A DNA stretch of 29,260 nt, taken from NCBI GenBank assembly GCA_934432595.1, contig CAKRYR010000020.1, positions 1 through 29,260 of the forward strand, given 5' to 3'. Position 1 is the first letter of the stretch. Every line of letters begins with the position of its first letter. The notes below the pieces were generated by a model. That model made no database searches and was not told the origin of the DNA. It saw only the letters and a list, made by a program, of their open reading frames with translations. Positions 7,177 to 15,112 of this stretch are shown here, in pieces. Source of the DNA: an uncultured Lachnospiraceae bacterium. GTDB taxonomy: Bacteria > Bacillota > Clostridia > Lachnospirales > Lachnospiraceae. The position numbers and the translations under genes were made by a program.

Positions 7177-9480
7177 ATGTACGCGGATATAATTGTAGAT
7201 ATTTCACATGAAAAATTGGATAAGATTTATCAATATAGAATACCTGATGAGTTACTTAGTCAGGTATTTATTGGCGTACAAGTAAATATTCCTTTTGGTA
7301 TGGGGAATAGAACAATAAAAGGTTATGTGATAGGGATAAGTGAAGTTCCTAATTTTGATCCAAGTCGAATTAAGCCTATATCAAGTATAGTTACAAATGC
7401 TGTTGCAATAGAGAATAAATTGATTAGTTTATCTTATTTTATTAAACATAATTTTGGTGGAACTATGAATGATGCATTACATGTAGTTATGCCAGTTAAA
7501 AGTTCTATTAAAGCTGTTGAGAAGAAGACAGTATGTTTAAAAATAGATAAGGATAAGGTTGAAGAATTAATAGAATTTAATACTAAGAAGCATAATATGG
7601 CAAGAGTAAGATTGCTAGAAAGTTTTCTTGAGGCAAATACTACTAAGCTTGATTATGACTATTTAACAAAGAAGAAAAAGATATCTTTACAAGTATTTAG
7701 ATATTTTGAAGAAGAAAATATTATAGATATTAAGGCTAAAACTATGTATAGAAATCCGGTTAAGCTTCCAGAGAATGTTAAGAAGAAAAATATAGTTTTA
7801 AACTTAGAGCAAAGTGCTATAGTATATGAATTTTGGCAAGATTATTCTAATAACATAAGAAGAACTTATTTAGTACATGGAATTACAGGTTCGGGAAAGA
7901 CCCAAGTATATATTGAGATGATAAAAAAAGTGATTGATTGTGGGAAACAAGTAATTATGCTTATTCCTGAGATTTCATTAACATATCAAATGGTTATAAG
8001 ATTTTATAGTGAATTTGGAGATAGAATATCTATAATGAATTCTAGACTATCTGCAGGTGAGAGATATGATCAGTATTTGAGAGCTAAAAATGGTGATATA
8101 GATATAATGATTGGACCAAGGTCAGCATTATTTTCACCTTTTAATAATCTAGGATTAATAATAATGGATGAGGAACATGAAAGTAGTTATAAAAGTGATT
8201 CTGTACCTAAGTATCACGCAAGAGATGTTGCAATTCAGAGGGCAAAGATGGAAAATGCTTCTGTTGTGCTAGGTTCAGCTACACCATCTGTTGAATCATA
8301 TTATAAGGCAATGAATGGTGAATATAAGTTATTTACTATGACTAAGAGAGCTAATGATAACGCCTATTTGCCAGAAATAAATGTTGTTGATCTAAGAGAA
8401 GAGCTAAAGGCTAGAAACAAGTCTATTTTTAGTAGAAAATTATATGAATTAATTATTGATAGATTAAATAAAAAAGAACAGATAATGCTATTTATTAATA
8501 GAAGAGGCTATTCAGGATTTGTATCTTGTAGAAGTTGTGGATATGTAATGAAATGTCCTCATTGTGAAGTTTCACTTACATATCATAATACAAAGTATGA
8601 AGATAATACATTGAGAAATAGTCATGATAATAGTTCCAATCAGCTGCCTTTTGGAAAACTTGTATGTCATTATTGTGGTTATGAAAGACCTAATGTAGAT
8701 AAGTGCCCAGAGTGTGGATCTGATTATATAGCTTTATTTGGAACGGGGACTCAAAAAATTGAAGATTTAGTTAAGAAGACATTTCCAGGTGCAAGGGTGC
8801 TAAGAATGGATGCAGACACTACTCATGGTAAGACAGGTCATCAAGATATTTTGTCAAAGTTTGATAAAAATGAAGCTGATATATTGGTAGGAACCCAGAT
8901 GATTGTTAAAGGACATGATTTTCCTAATGTTACTTTAGTAGGAATTCTTGCAGCAGATTTATCATTGAATACTAATGATTATAGAGCAGCAGAGAAGACA
9001 TTTCAGTTAGTAACTCAGGCAGCAGGAAGAGCAGGAAGAGCAGGAAAATTAGGCGCTGTAGTTATACAGACTTACAGACCGATGCATTATAGTATTCAAG
9101 CTTGTTTAAATAGTAGTTATGAGGAATTCTATGAAAAAGAGATAGGATTTAGAAATTTAATGAAATATCCACCAGTGGCTGATATTATGGTTGTACTTAT
9201 GGTTAGCAAAGATGAAGATGATGTAGCAAAGATGAGTGTTGATATTATAAAGCAGATTCAAAATGATAATAATTATTCTGATGAGATTAAGATTATTGGA
9301 CCGGCAGATGCCTCTTTATCAAAGGCCAATGATTATTATCGTAAGGTTGTATATCTTAAATCGGAGAATTATAGAGACTTGGTAGAGATAAAGGATAATA
9401 TTGAAAAATGGAGTAGAGATAGCGTAGAATACAGAAAATGTATGTTATATGTTGATTTTAATCCGCAAAACGTATACTAG
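7177..9480 (+). CDS. priA: Primosomal replication helicase PriA
   Basis: This 767-residue superfamily 2 DNA helicase restarts stalled replication forks by loading the replisome. The N-terminal fork-binding domain begins YADIIVDISHEKLDKIYQYRI shortened at the start. The helicase core has GITGSGKTQ (235-243), DEEH (331-334), GSATPS (367-372) and QAAGRAGRAGK. Eight zinc-ligand cysteines lie at 451, 454, 460, 463, 497, 500, 510 and 513. Between the two halves of the zinc region is an insertion of about 20 polar residues (NTKYEDNTLRNSHDNSSNQL), longer than I expect for the family. It starts 13 bases after murF with a GAAGGA ribosome site. No terminator-like T tract follows, only the long hairpin at 9483-9528. 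Confidence 0.95.
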   Translation: MYADIIVDISHEKLDKIYQYRIPDELLSQVFIGVQVNIPFGMGNRTIKGYVIGISEVPNFDPSRIKPISSIVTNAVAIENKLISLSYFIKHNFGGTMNDALHVVMPVKSSIKAVEKKTVCLKIDKDKVEELIEFNTKKHNMARVRLLESFLEANTTKLDYDYLTKKKKISLQVFRYFEEENIIDIKAKTMYRNPVKLPENVKKKNIVLNLEQSAIVYEFWQDYSNNIRRTYLVHGITGSGKTQVYIEMIKKVIDCGKQVIMLIPEISLTYQMVIRFYSEFGDRISIMNSRLSAGERYDQYLRAKNGDIDIMIGPRSALFSPFNNLGLIIMDEEHESSYKSDSVPKYHARDVAIQRAKMENASVVLGSATPSVESYYKAMNGEYKLFTMTKRANDNAYLPEINVVDLREELKARNKSIFSRKLYELIIDRLNKKEQIMLFINRRGYSGFVSCRSCGYVMKCPHCEVSLTYHNTKYEDNTLRNSHDNSSNQLPFGKLVCHYCGYERPNVDKCPECGSDYIALFGTGTQKIEDLVKKTFPGARVLRMDADTTHGKTGHQDILSKFDKNEADILVGTQMIVKGHDFPNVTLVGILAADLSLNTNDYRAAEKTFQLVTQAAGRAGRAGKLGAVVIQTYRPMHYSIQACLNSSYEEFYEKEIGFRNLMKYPPVADIMVVLMVSKDEDDVAKMSVDIIKQIQNDNNYSDEIKIIGPADASLSKANDYYRKVVYLKSENYRDLVEIKDNIEKWSRDSVEYRKCMLYVDFNPQNVY

Positions 9481-9482
9481 TG

Positions 9483-9528
9483 TTGTAAATGTAATAGTTT
9501 AGCCATCGGCTGAATTGTTATTTTACAA
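9483..9528 (+). promoter_or_regulatory. Long two-part hairpin between priA and def
   Basis: AATAGTTTAGCC (9493-9504) pairs over 12 bp, with several G-U pairs, to GGCTGAATTGTT (9508-9519) around ATC. An outer 7-bp stem, TTGTAAA (9483-9489) with TTTACAA (9522-9528), extends it. It begins 3 bases after the priA stop. There is no clear T run after it, so it may be a weak terminator or a 3'-end stabilising structure. Confidence 0.55.
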
Positions 9529-9569
9529 ATATGTATTTATAGTGAAATATCTTTACTTTTTTGTAGAAT

Positions 9570-9598
9570 TTGATAAAATTATTTATTGTATATATAAC
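9570..9598 (+). promoter_or_regulatory. Promoter for the def operon
   Basis: TTGATA at 9570-9575, 17 bases, then TATAAC at 9593-9598. Both boxes are close to consensus and the spacing is ideal. It lies 56 bases upstream of the def start codon. Confidence 0.65.
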
Positions 9599-9653
9599 TA
9601 TATAAAGGTTGTTTAACATTATAAAGAGATTTTGTACAGAAAGGATAATAAAA

Positions 9654-10127
9654 ATGGCAATTAGAAATATAAGACAGATAGGAGACCCTATATTAAATAA
9701 AGTATCAAGAGAAGTATATAATATGACAGATAGAATAGCAGAATTAATAGATGATATGCTTGAGACAATGTATAAAACAGGTGGCGTGGGACTAGCTGCA
9801 CCACAGGTTGGTATACTAAAGAGAATAGTTGTTATTGATGTTACAGCAGAAGGAGATAGCCCAATTGTTCTTATTAATCCTGAAATTTTAGAAACATCAG
9901 GTAGTCAAACTGGACAAGAGGGATGTCTAAGTGTTGCAGGTAAATCAGGTATAGTTACAAGACCTAATTATGCTAAGGTTAAGGCACTAAATGAAAATAT
10001 GGAAGAAATAATAGTTGAAGGTGAAGAATTATTAGCAAGAGCATTACTTCACGAAATAGACCACTTAGATGGAAAGCTTTATGTTGATTTAGTTGAAGGT
10101 GATTTAGTTTCAACAGAAGATGAATAA
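9654..10127 (+). CDS. def: Peptide deformylase
   Basis: This 157-residue metalloenzyme removes the formyl group from the N-terminal methionine of new proteins. All three family motifs are present: GVGLAAPQ (44-51), EGCLS (89-93, with metal-binding Cys91) and HEIDH (133-137, two metal-binding His and catalytic Glu134). The ATG at 9654 is chosen because GAAAGGA lies just upstream and MAIRNIRQIGDPIL is a typical start; an in-frame TTG at 9609 would add 15 residues with no homologous look. fmt, which adds formyl groups to initiator tRNA, follows 23 bases later, so the two opposite steps of the formyl cycle are co-transcribed. Confidence 0.95.
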   Translation: MAIRNIRQIGDPILNKVSREVYNMTDRIAELIDDMLETMYKTGGVGLAAPQVGILKRIVVIDVTAEGDSPIVLINPEILETSGSQTGQEGCLSVAGKSGIVTRPNYAKVKALNENMEEIIVEGEELLARALLHEIDHLDGKLYVDLVEGDLVSTEDE

Positions 10128-10150
10128 GTCATATAACATGGAGGATAAGT

Positions 10151-11098
10151 ATGAGTAAATTAAAAGTTTTATTTATGGGTACACCAGACTTTGCAGTACC
10201 TACATTAGAAGCTTTGTGTAATAGTGATTATGAAGTTATAGGCGTTGTTACACAGCCAGATAAACCGAAAGGAAGAGGTAAAAGTGTACAGATGACACCA
10301 GTTAAAGAATGTGCACTTAAATATGATATCCCTGTTTTTCAACCTATTAAAATTAGAGAAGAAAAGAATGTAGCTAAGTTAGAAGAATTAGATATAGATT
10401 TTATGGTAGTAGTTGCATTTGGACAAATATTACCAAAGAGTATATTAGATATACCTAAGTATGGGTGTATAAATGTTCATTCATCATTACTTCCAACTTA
10501 TAGAGGAGCAGCCCCTATTCAATGGACTATTATAAATGGAGAGAGTAAGACTGGCATTACAACGATGTTCATGGATGAAGGTATTGATACAGGGGATATT
10601 TTACTTCAGGAAGAGACTCCTATATATGATGATGATACAGGTGGCAGCCTTCATGATAGATTAGCTGATATGGGAGCAAAACTATTGATTAAGACATTAG
10701 ATGGTCTTAAGGCGGGGACAATTAAAAGAATAAAGCAAGATGATAGCAAATCTAATTATGTTGGAATGCTTAACAAAAATATGGGGAAGATGAATTTTAC
10801 AAAGTCAGCTCTTGAACTAGAGAGACTTGTTAGAGGTTTAAATCCATGGCCTAGTGCATATACTAGTCTTAATGGTAAGATGTTTAAGATATGGGCAGCA
10901 AAGGCTATTGAAGATGCTGATAAGTATCAAGATGTTCAAGGTGGAACTATTGTAGAAATAAATAAATCTAGTATAATTGTTAAGACATCAAAAGGATTGC
11001 TTGAATTATTTGAAGTCCAATTAGAAGGTAAGAAAAGAATGTTAGTAGAGGATTTCTTAAGAGGATACCAAGTAAAAGTTGGAGAACAGTTAAGATAA
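10151..11098 (+). CDS. fmt: Methionyl-tRNA formyltransferase
   Basis: This 315-residue cytoplasmic enzyme transfers a formyl group from 10-formyl-tetrahydrofolate to Met-tRNA(fMet). The N-terminal Rossmann-like domain begins VLFMGTPDFAVPTLEAL. The catalytic loop is INVHSSLLPTYRGAAPIQW with Asn108 and His110, and the third catalytic residue is Asp146 in MDEGIDTGDI. The C-terminal tRNA-binding barrel follows from about 205 (LERLVRGLNPWPSAYT). Length is normal for the family. A GGAGG ribosome site precedes the ATG. It is 23 bases after def and 12 before the metalloprotease gene. Confidence 0.95.
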   Translation: MSKLKVLFMGTPDFAVPTLEALCNSDYEVIGVVTQPDKPKGRGKSVQMTPVKECALKYDIPVFQPIKIREEKNVAKLEELDIDFMVVVAFGQILPKSILDIPKYGCINVHSSLLPTYRGAAPIQWTIINGESKTGITTMFMDEGIDTGDILLQEETPIYDDDTGGSLHDRLADMGAKLLIKTLDGLKAGTIKRIKQDDSKSNYVGMLNKNMGKMNFTKSALELERLVRGLNPWPSAYTSLNGKMFKIWAAKAIEDADKYQDVQGGTIVEINKSSIIVKTSKGLLELFEVQLEGKKRMLVEDFLRGYQVKVGEQLR

Positions 11099-11110
11099 GG
11101 AGGAATTATT

Positions 11111-11824
11111 ATGTTTATACCAGGATTTGGATATGGATTATTTTGGGATTCTACTTATATTTTAGTTATTTTCGGTGCTTTATTATGTGTTATAGCTTCA
11201 TCAAATGTAAATAGTACATTTAAGAGATATAGTCGTATTTCTAACATGAGAGGACTTACAGGAGCAGAAGCGGCTAGACAGATTTTAAGTATGTCAGGTA
11301 TTAGTTATGTTAGAGTTGAGAGAGTGCAAGGTAAATTAACAGATTATTATGATCCAAGAGAAAGAGTATTAAGACTTTCAGAAAGCGTTTATGATAGTAC
11401 ATCTGTAGCGGCAATCGGTGTTGCAGCACATGAGTGTGGACATGCAATTCAACATGCAGAAAATTATGCACCACTTAACATAAGAAGTGCAATGATTCCT
11501 ATATGTAATTTTGCGTCTAATATGGCAGTTCCAGTTTTATTAATTGGTACATTTTTTGCTCATGGCTCAATATTAACACAGATAGGTATTGCAATGTTTG
11601 GAACAGCTTTATTAGTTCAATTAGTAACATTACCGGTTGAATTTAATGCATCTGCTAGAGCTGTTAGAATACTTGATAATAATAATATACTAGTAGGTGA
11701 TGAAATCCGCCATACGAAGAAAGTTCTTACTGCGGCTGCTTTGACATATGTAGCTAGTGCTGTAGCAATTTTATTACAAGTACTTCGTATAATTATTATT
11801 TTTGGAGGACGTAGAGATGATTAA
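11111..11824 (+). CDS. yugP: Membrane zinc metallopeptidase, YugP family
   Basis: A 237-residue integral membrane protein of the neutral zinc metallopeptidase family (COG2738 type). The zinc motif HECGH at 107-111 (AAHECGHAIQHAENYAP) supplies two metal-binding His and a catalytic Glu. Hydrophobic segments lie at about 15-31, 130-150, 155-175 and the C-terminus (AAALTYVASAVAILLQVLRI). Its substrate is not known; position between fmt and rsmB is common in this lineage but gives no direct clue. An AAGGAGGA ribosome site precedes the ATG. Its last 8 bases overlap the start of rsmB. Confidence 0.9.
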   Translation: MFIPGFGYGLFWDSTYILVIFGALLCVIASSNVNSTFKRYSRISNMRGLTGAEAARQILSMSGISYVRVERVQGKLTDYYDPRERVLRLSESVYDSTSVAAIGVAAHECGHAIQHAENYAPLNIRSAMIPICNFASNMAVPVLLIGTFFAHGSILTQIGIAMFGTALLVQLVTLPVEFNASARAVRILDNNNILVGDEIRHTKKVLTAAALTYVASAVAILLQVLRIIIIFGGRRDD

Positions 11825-13187
11825 TTCTAGAATGATATGTCTAGAGTGTTTAATTGATATATTGGAAAATAATAATCATTGTCATATAGTTTTAAATGAC
11901 ACATTGAAGATTTATCAATATTTAGATAAGAAAGATAGAGCTTTTATTACAAGATTATGTACAGGTACAGTTGAGAGAAAAATAGAACTTGACTATATTA
12001 TTAATCAATTTTCGAAGGTAAAAGTTAATAAAATGAAGCCGGTTATAAGAAATATTCTTAGAATGGCTGTGTATCAGATGAAATATATGGATACTGTCCC
12101 TAATAGGGCTGCAATAAATGAAGCAGTAAACTTAGCAAATAAAAAGGGATTTTATACTCTAAAAGGATTTGTAAATGGAGTATTAAGAAATATTGATAGA
12201 GATTTAGATAATATAGAATATCCTAAGAAAAATTCTTTAGAATATTATGAGGTAAAGTATTCTATGCCAAAATGGATTATCAGTAAATGGTTTAAGGAAT
12301 TTGGTAAAGATACAACAATTAAGATATTAGAGGCATTTCTAAAGGATGATACAACGACAAGTGTAAGATGTAATACTAATATAATTGATGTAGATGATTT
12401 AGCAGAACAAATATCTAAAGAAGTTACAAAGGTTGAAAAATCATCATATTGTAAAGAAGGCTTGATATTATCAGGCTATGATTACATTGGTAAAATGAAT
12501 AGTTTTAATCAAGGATTATTCTATGTACAAGATGTAAGTTCAATGATAAGTGTTGATGCAATGGGAATTAAACCAAATCAATATATTATAGATGTATGTG
12601 CGGCACCAGGGGGAAAGGCTATTACGGCAGCACTTAGTCTTAAAAAGACAGGAATGGTTGATGCTAGAGATATTAGTGAGAAGAAGGTAAAGTATATAAC
12701 TGATAACATCGGTAGATTTGGACTTGAAAATGTGTCAGTAAAAGTACATGATGCTTTGGTTGAAGATGAAAGTGTTATTGGTAAGGCTGATATAGTTATT
12801 GCTGATTTACCTTGTTCAGGTCTTGGCGTTATCGGACAGAAAGCTGATATAAAATATAATGCAACAAAGGAAAAACTAAGTGAACTAGTTGACTTACAAC
12901 GAAAAATGCTTAGTGTAGTGCAAAAGTATGTTAAACCAGGTGGAATATTACTATATAGTACATGTACAATTAACAGAGATGAAAATTTATCTAATGTTAA
13001 GTGGTTTATAGATAATTTTGATTTTGAAATGGATAGTTTAAAGCCATATGTAAGTGTTAATATTAAATCAGATACAGTTAAAAAAGGATATTTGCAATTG
13101 TTACCTGGAGTACATAATACAGATGGATTTTTTATAGCAAGAATGAAAAAAAATGAATTAGGATTGGAAATATATGGAAAAAAGTGA
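11817..13187 (+). CDS. rsmB: 16S rRNA m5C967 methyltransferase RsmB
   Basis: A 456-residue SAM-dependent methyltransferase (RsmB/Sun family). The N-terminal NusB-like RNA-binding domain covers about 1-130 (DKKDRAFITRLCTGTVERKI), and the catalytic domain follows. SAM binding is seen in DVCAAPGGKA (CAAPGGK 261-267), the first catalytic cysteine in DLPCSG (332-335), and the nucleophile in YSTCT (STC 381-383). The ATG at 11817 is chosen because GGAGGA at 11803-11808 is its ribosome site; an in-frame TTG at 11802 overlaps that site. It overlaps yugP by 8 bases and rlmN by 14, suggesting translational coupling. Confidence 0.92.
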   Translation: MINSRMICLECLIDILENNNHCHIVLNDTLKIYQYLDKKDRAFITRLCTGTVERKIELDYIINQFSKVKVNKMKPVIRNILRMAVYQMKYMDTVPNRAAINEAVNLANKKGFYTLKGFVNGVLRNIDRDLDNIEYPKKNSLEYYEVKYSMPKWIISKWFKEFGKDTTIKILEAFLKDDTTTSVRCNTNIIDVDDLAEQISKEVTKVEKSSYCKEGLILSGYDYIGKMNSFNQGLFYVQDVSSMISVDAMGIKPNQYIIDVCAAPGGKAITAALSLKKTGMVDARDISEKKVKYITDNIGRFGLENVSVKVHDALVEDESVIGKADIVIADLPCSGLGVIGQKADIKYNATKEKLSELVDLQRKMLSVVQKYVKPGGILLYSTCTINRDENLSNVKWFIDNFDFEMDSLKPYVSVNIKSDTVKKGYLQLLPGVHNTDGFFIARMKKNELGLEIYGKK

Positions 13188-14220
13188 TATAATGTCTTTT
13201 GATATAGATGAAATCTGTTCCGAAATTGCTAAAATTGGTGAAAAAACATTTAGAGCAAAGCAGATTTATGAATGGTTGCATGTTAAACTTGTAGCGGATT
13301 TTGATGAAATGACTAATTTATCAAAGGACTTAAGAGAAAAATTGAAGGCAAATTATTGTATAAATATGCCTAAAATTGTAGAGATATATAAATCAAAAAT
13401 AGATGGAACAAGAAAATATTTGTTTCAAATGCAAGATGGCAGTATAATTGAAAGTGTATTGATGAAATATAATCATGGTAATAGTGTATGTATTTCATCT
13501 CAGGTTGGTTGCAGAATGGGATGTAAGTTTTGTGCATCTACTATAGATGGATTAGAACGCAACCTTCTTCCTTCTGAAATGTTAGGACAGATATATACTA
13601 TTCAGAAGGACCTAGGAGAAAGAATATCTAATATAGTAATTATGGGTTCAGGAGAACCATTTGATAATTTTGATAATTTTAATAAATTTGTCAAATTAAT
13701 TACATCAGAAAATGGATTAAATATCAGTTCAAGAAATATTACAGTTTCTACGTGTGGGTTGGTCGATAGAATAATTCAGTTAGCAGATATGAAACTCCAA
13801 ATTACATTGGCGATTTCCCTTCATTCACCTAATGATGAATTGAGAAGGACAATTATGCCAATTGCTAATAAATATAGTATTAATCAAATAATAGAAGCCT
13901 GTAGATATTATTTTGAAAAAACGGGAAGACGTATTACATTTGAATATAGTCTTATAGAAGGTGTAAATGATAGTGAAGCACAAGCAATGGAATTAATTGA
14001 TTTAGTAAAGGGACTAAATTGTCATATTAATTTAATTCCAGTTAACCCGATTAAGGAAAGAGATTATAGACATTCATCAAAGGAATATATTAAGAAATTT
14101 CAAAATATACTTGAAAAAAATAGAATTAATGCTACTATTAGAAGAGAAATGGGTGCAGATATTAATGCTGCATGTGGTCAATTAAGAAAGAGTTATATTG
14201 ACGAACATAGTAAGAATTAA
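13174..14220 (+). CDS. rlmN: Dual-specificity RNA methyltransferase RlmN (23S A2503 / tRNA A37)
   Basis: This 348-residue radical-SAM enzyme methylates C2 of adenosine in 23S rRNA and tRNA, using a methylated-cysteine intermediate. The N-terminal helical part has GEKTFRAKQIYEWLH. The 4Fe-4S motif is CRMGCKFC with Cys113, Cys117 and Cys120. A GEPFDNFDN region and the C-terminal INAACGQL with Cys334 (the methyl-carrier position) complete the set. The start at 13174 lies inside the end of rsmB. A second ATG at 13192 (MSFDIDE) just after the rsmB stop is also possible and would remove 6 residues. Confidence 0.93.
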   Translation: MEKSDIMSFDIDEICSEIAKIGEKTFRAKQIYEWLHVKLVADFDEMTNLSKDLREKLKANYCINMPKIVEIYKSKIDGTRKYLFQMQDGSIIESVLMKYNHGNSVCISSQVGCRMGCKFCASTIDGLERNLLPSEMLGQIYTIQKDLGERISNIVIMGSGEPFDNFDNFNKFVKLITSENGLNISSRNITVSTCGLVDRIIQLADMKLQITLAISLHSPNDELRRTIMPIANKYSINQIIEACRYYFEKTGRRITFEYSLIEGVNDSEAQAMELIDLVKGLNCHINLIPVNPIKERDYRHSSKEYIKKFQNILEKNRINATIRREMGADINAACGQLRKSYIDEHSKN

Positions 14221-14286
14221 AGGTGTCAAAAGAATATGTGCCTAAGCGTCACAAAGTTGCGTTGATTGCAGAACAAAATTTGATAT

Positions 14287-14330
14287 TTTGCTCACAATTT
14301 CTTCGCGATTAAGCGCTTTGGAATGGAGGA
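14287..14330 (+). repeat. Degenerate repeat abutting the stp ribosome site, copy A
   Basis: The stretch CAATTTCTTCGCGATTAAGC... ending GGAATGGAGG resembles 18382-18416 ahead of rpe (about 29 of 35 positions by eye, one gap). Both end in the same ribosome-site block, GGAATGGAGG. In this copy GCG/CGC arms can pair around ATTAA. The rest of the 122-base gap between rlmN and stp contains no ORF. Confidence 0.5.
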
Positions 14331-14342
14331 TAGTATAGAAAA

Positions 14343-15068
14343 ATGAAGTCAAAATCTATAACAGATATTGGCAGTAAAAGAAAGGTTAATCAGGACTATA
14401 TTTATAATAAAGATGATGGTATAGGCCTGTTATCGAATTTATATATTGTAGCTGATGGTATGGGTGGTCATAAAGCAGGTGACTATGCGTCGCGTGAGTG
14501 TGTAAATTCAATAGTCGGTTATATTGAGGAACATACAGAATGCTATACACCTATAAGCTTATTAGAAAATGCTATAATAAACGCCAATAATAATATTAAT
14601 GAACAATCCAATAACAACCCAGATCTTGAAGGAATGGGAACAACAATTGTTGCAGCAACAATTGTAGAGAATACAATGTACGTTGCTAATGTGGGTGATT
14701 CAAGATTGTATCTTATAAGAGATGACAAGATGGAACAGATCACAGAAGACCATTCTTTAGTAGAGGAAATGGTTAAAAGAGGAGAAATTACACCTACAGA
14801 TGCTAAGATGCATCCTAATAAGAATATAATTACTAGGGCATTAGGAGCAAATAAGACTGTAATGGTTGATTTTTTTGAAATAGAAGTCGATACAACAGAT
14901 AAGGTGTTGCTATGTTCAGATGGTTTAACTAATATGGTTGAAGAACAAGAAATAGCGGATGTAGTTAATTATAATGATGATATGGAAAAGACAGTTAAGA
15001 AATTAGTTCAAAAAGCTAATCAGTATGGTGGAAAAGACAATATTAGTGTTGTATTAGTTGAAATATAG
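14343..15068 (+). CDS. stp: PP2C-type Ser/Thr protein phosphatase (Stp/PrpC)
   Basis: A 241-residue cytoplasmic metal-dependent phosphatase that reverses phosphorylation by the PrkC kinase encoded next. The metal-binding motifs run in order: an early Asp region (DIGSKRKVNQDYIY), VADGMGGHKAGDYAS, GDSRLYLIRD, DHSLVEEMVKRGEI, CSDGLTNMV, and the C-terminal GGKDNISVVLVEI. Length is normal for bacterial PPM phosphatases. The ribosome site GGAATGGAGG lies about 13 bases from the ATG, longer than its neighbours, so translation may be modest. A 122-base gap separates it from rlmN and 44 bases from prkC. Confidence 0.93.
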   Translation: MKSKSITDIGSKRKVNQDYIYNKDDGIGLLSNLYIVADGMGGHKAGDYASRECVNSIVGYIEEHTECYTPISLLENAIINANNNINEQSNNNPDLEGMGTTIVAATIVENTMYVANVGDSRLYLIRDDKMEQITEDHSLVEEMVKRGEITPTDAKMHPNKNIITRALGANKTVMVDFFEIEVDTTDKVLLCSDGLTNMVEEQEIADVVNYNDDMEKTVKKLVQKANQYGGKDNISVVLVEI

Positions 15069-15112
15069 GAATAGATTAAGTAATCAGTACGATATAAAGG
15101 AGAGGTTATTAC

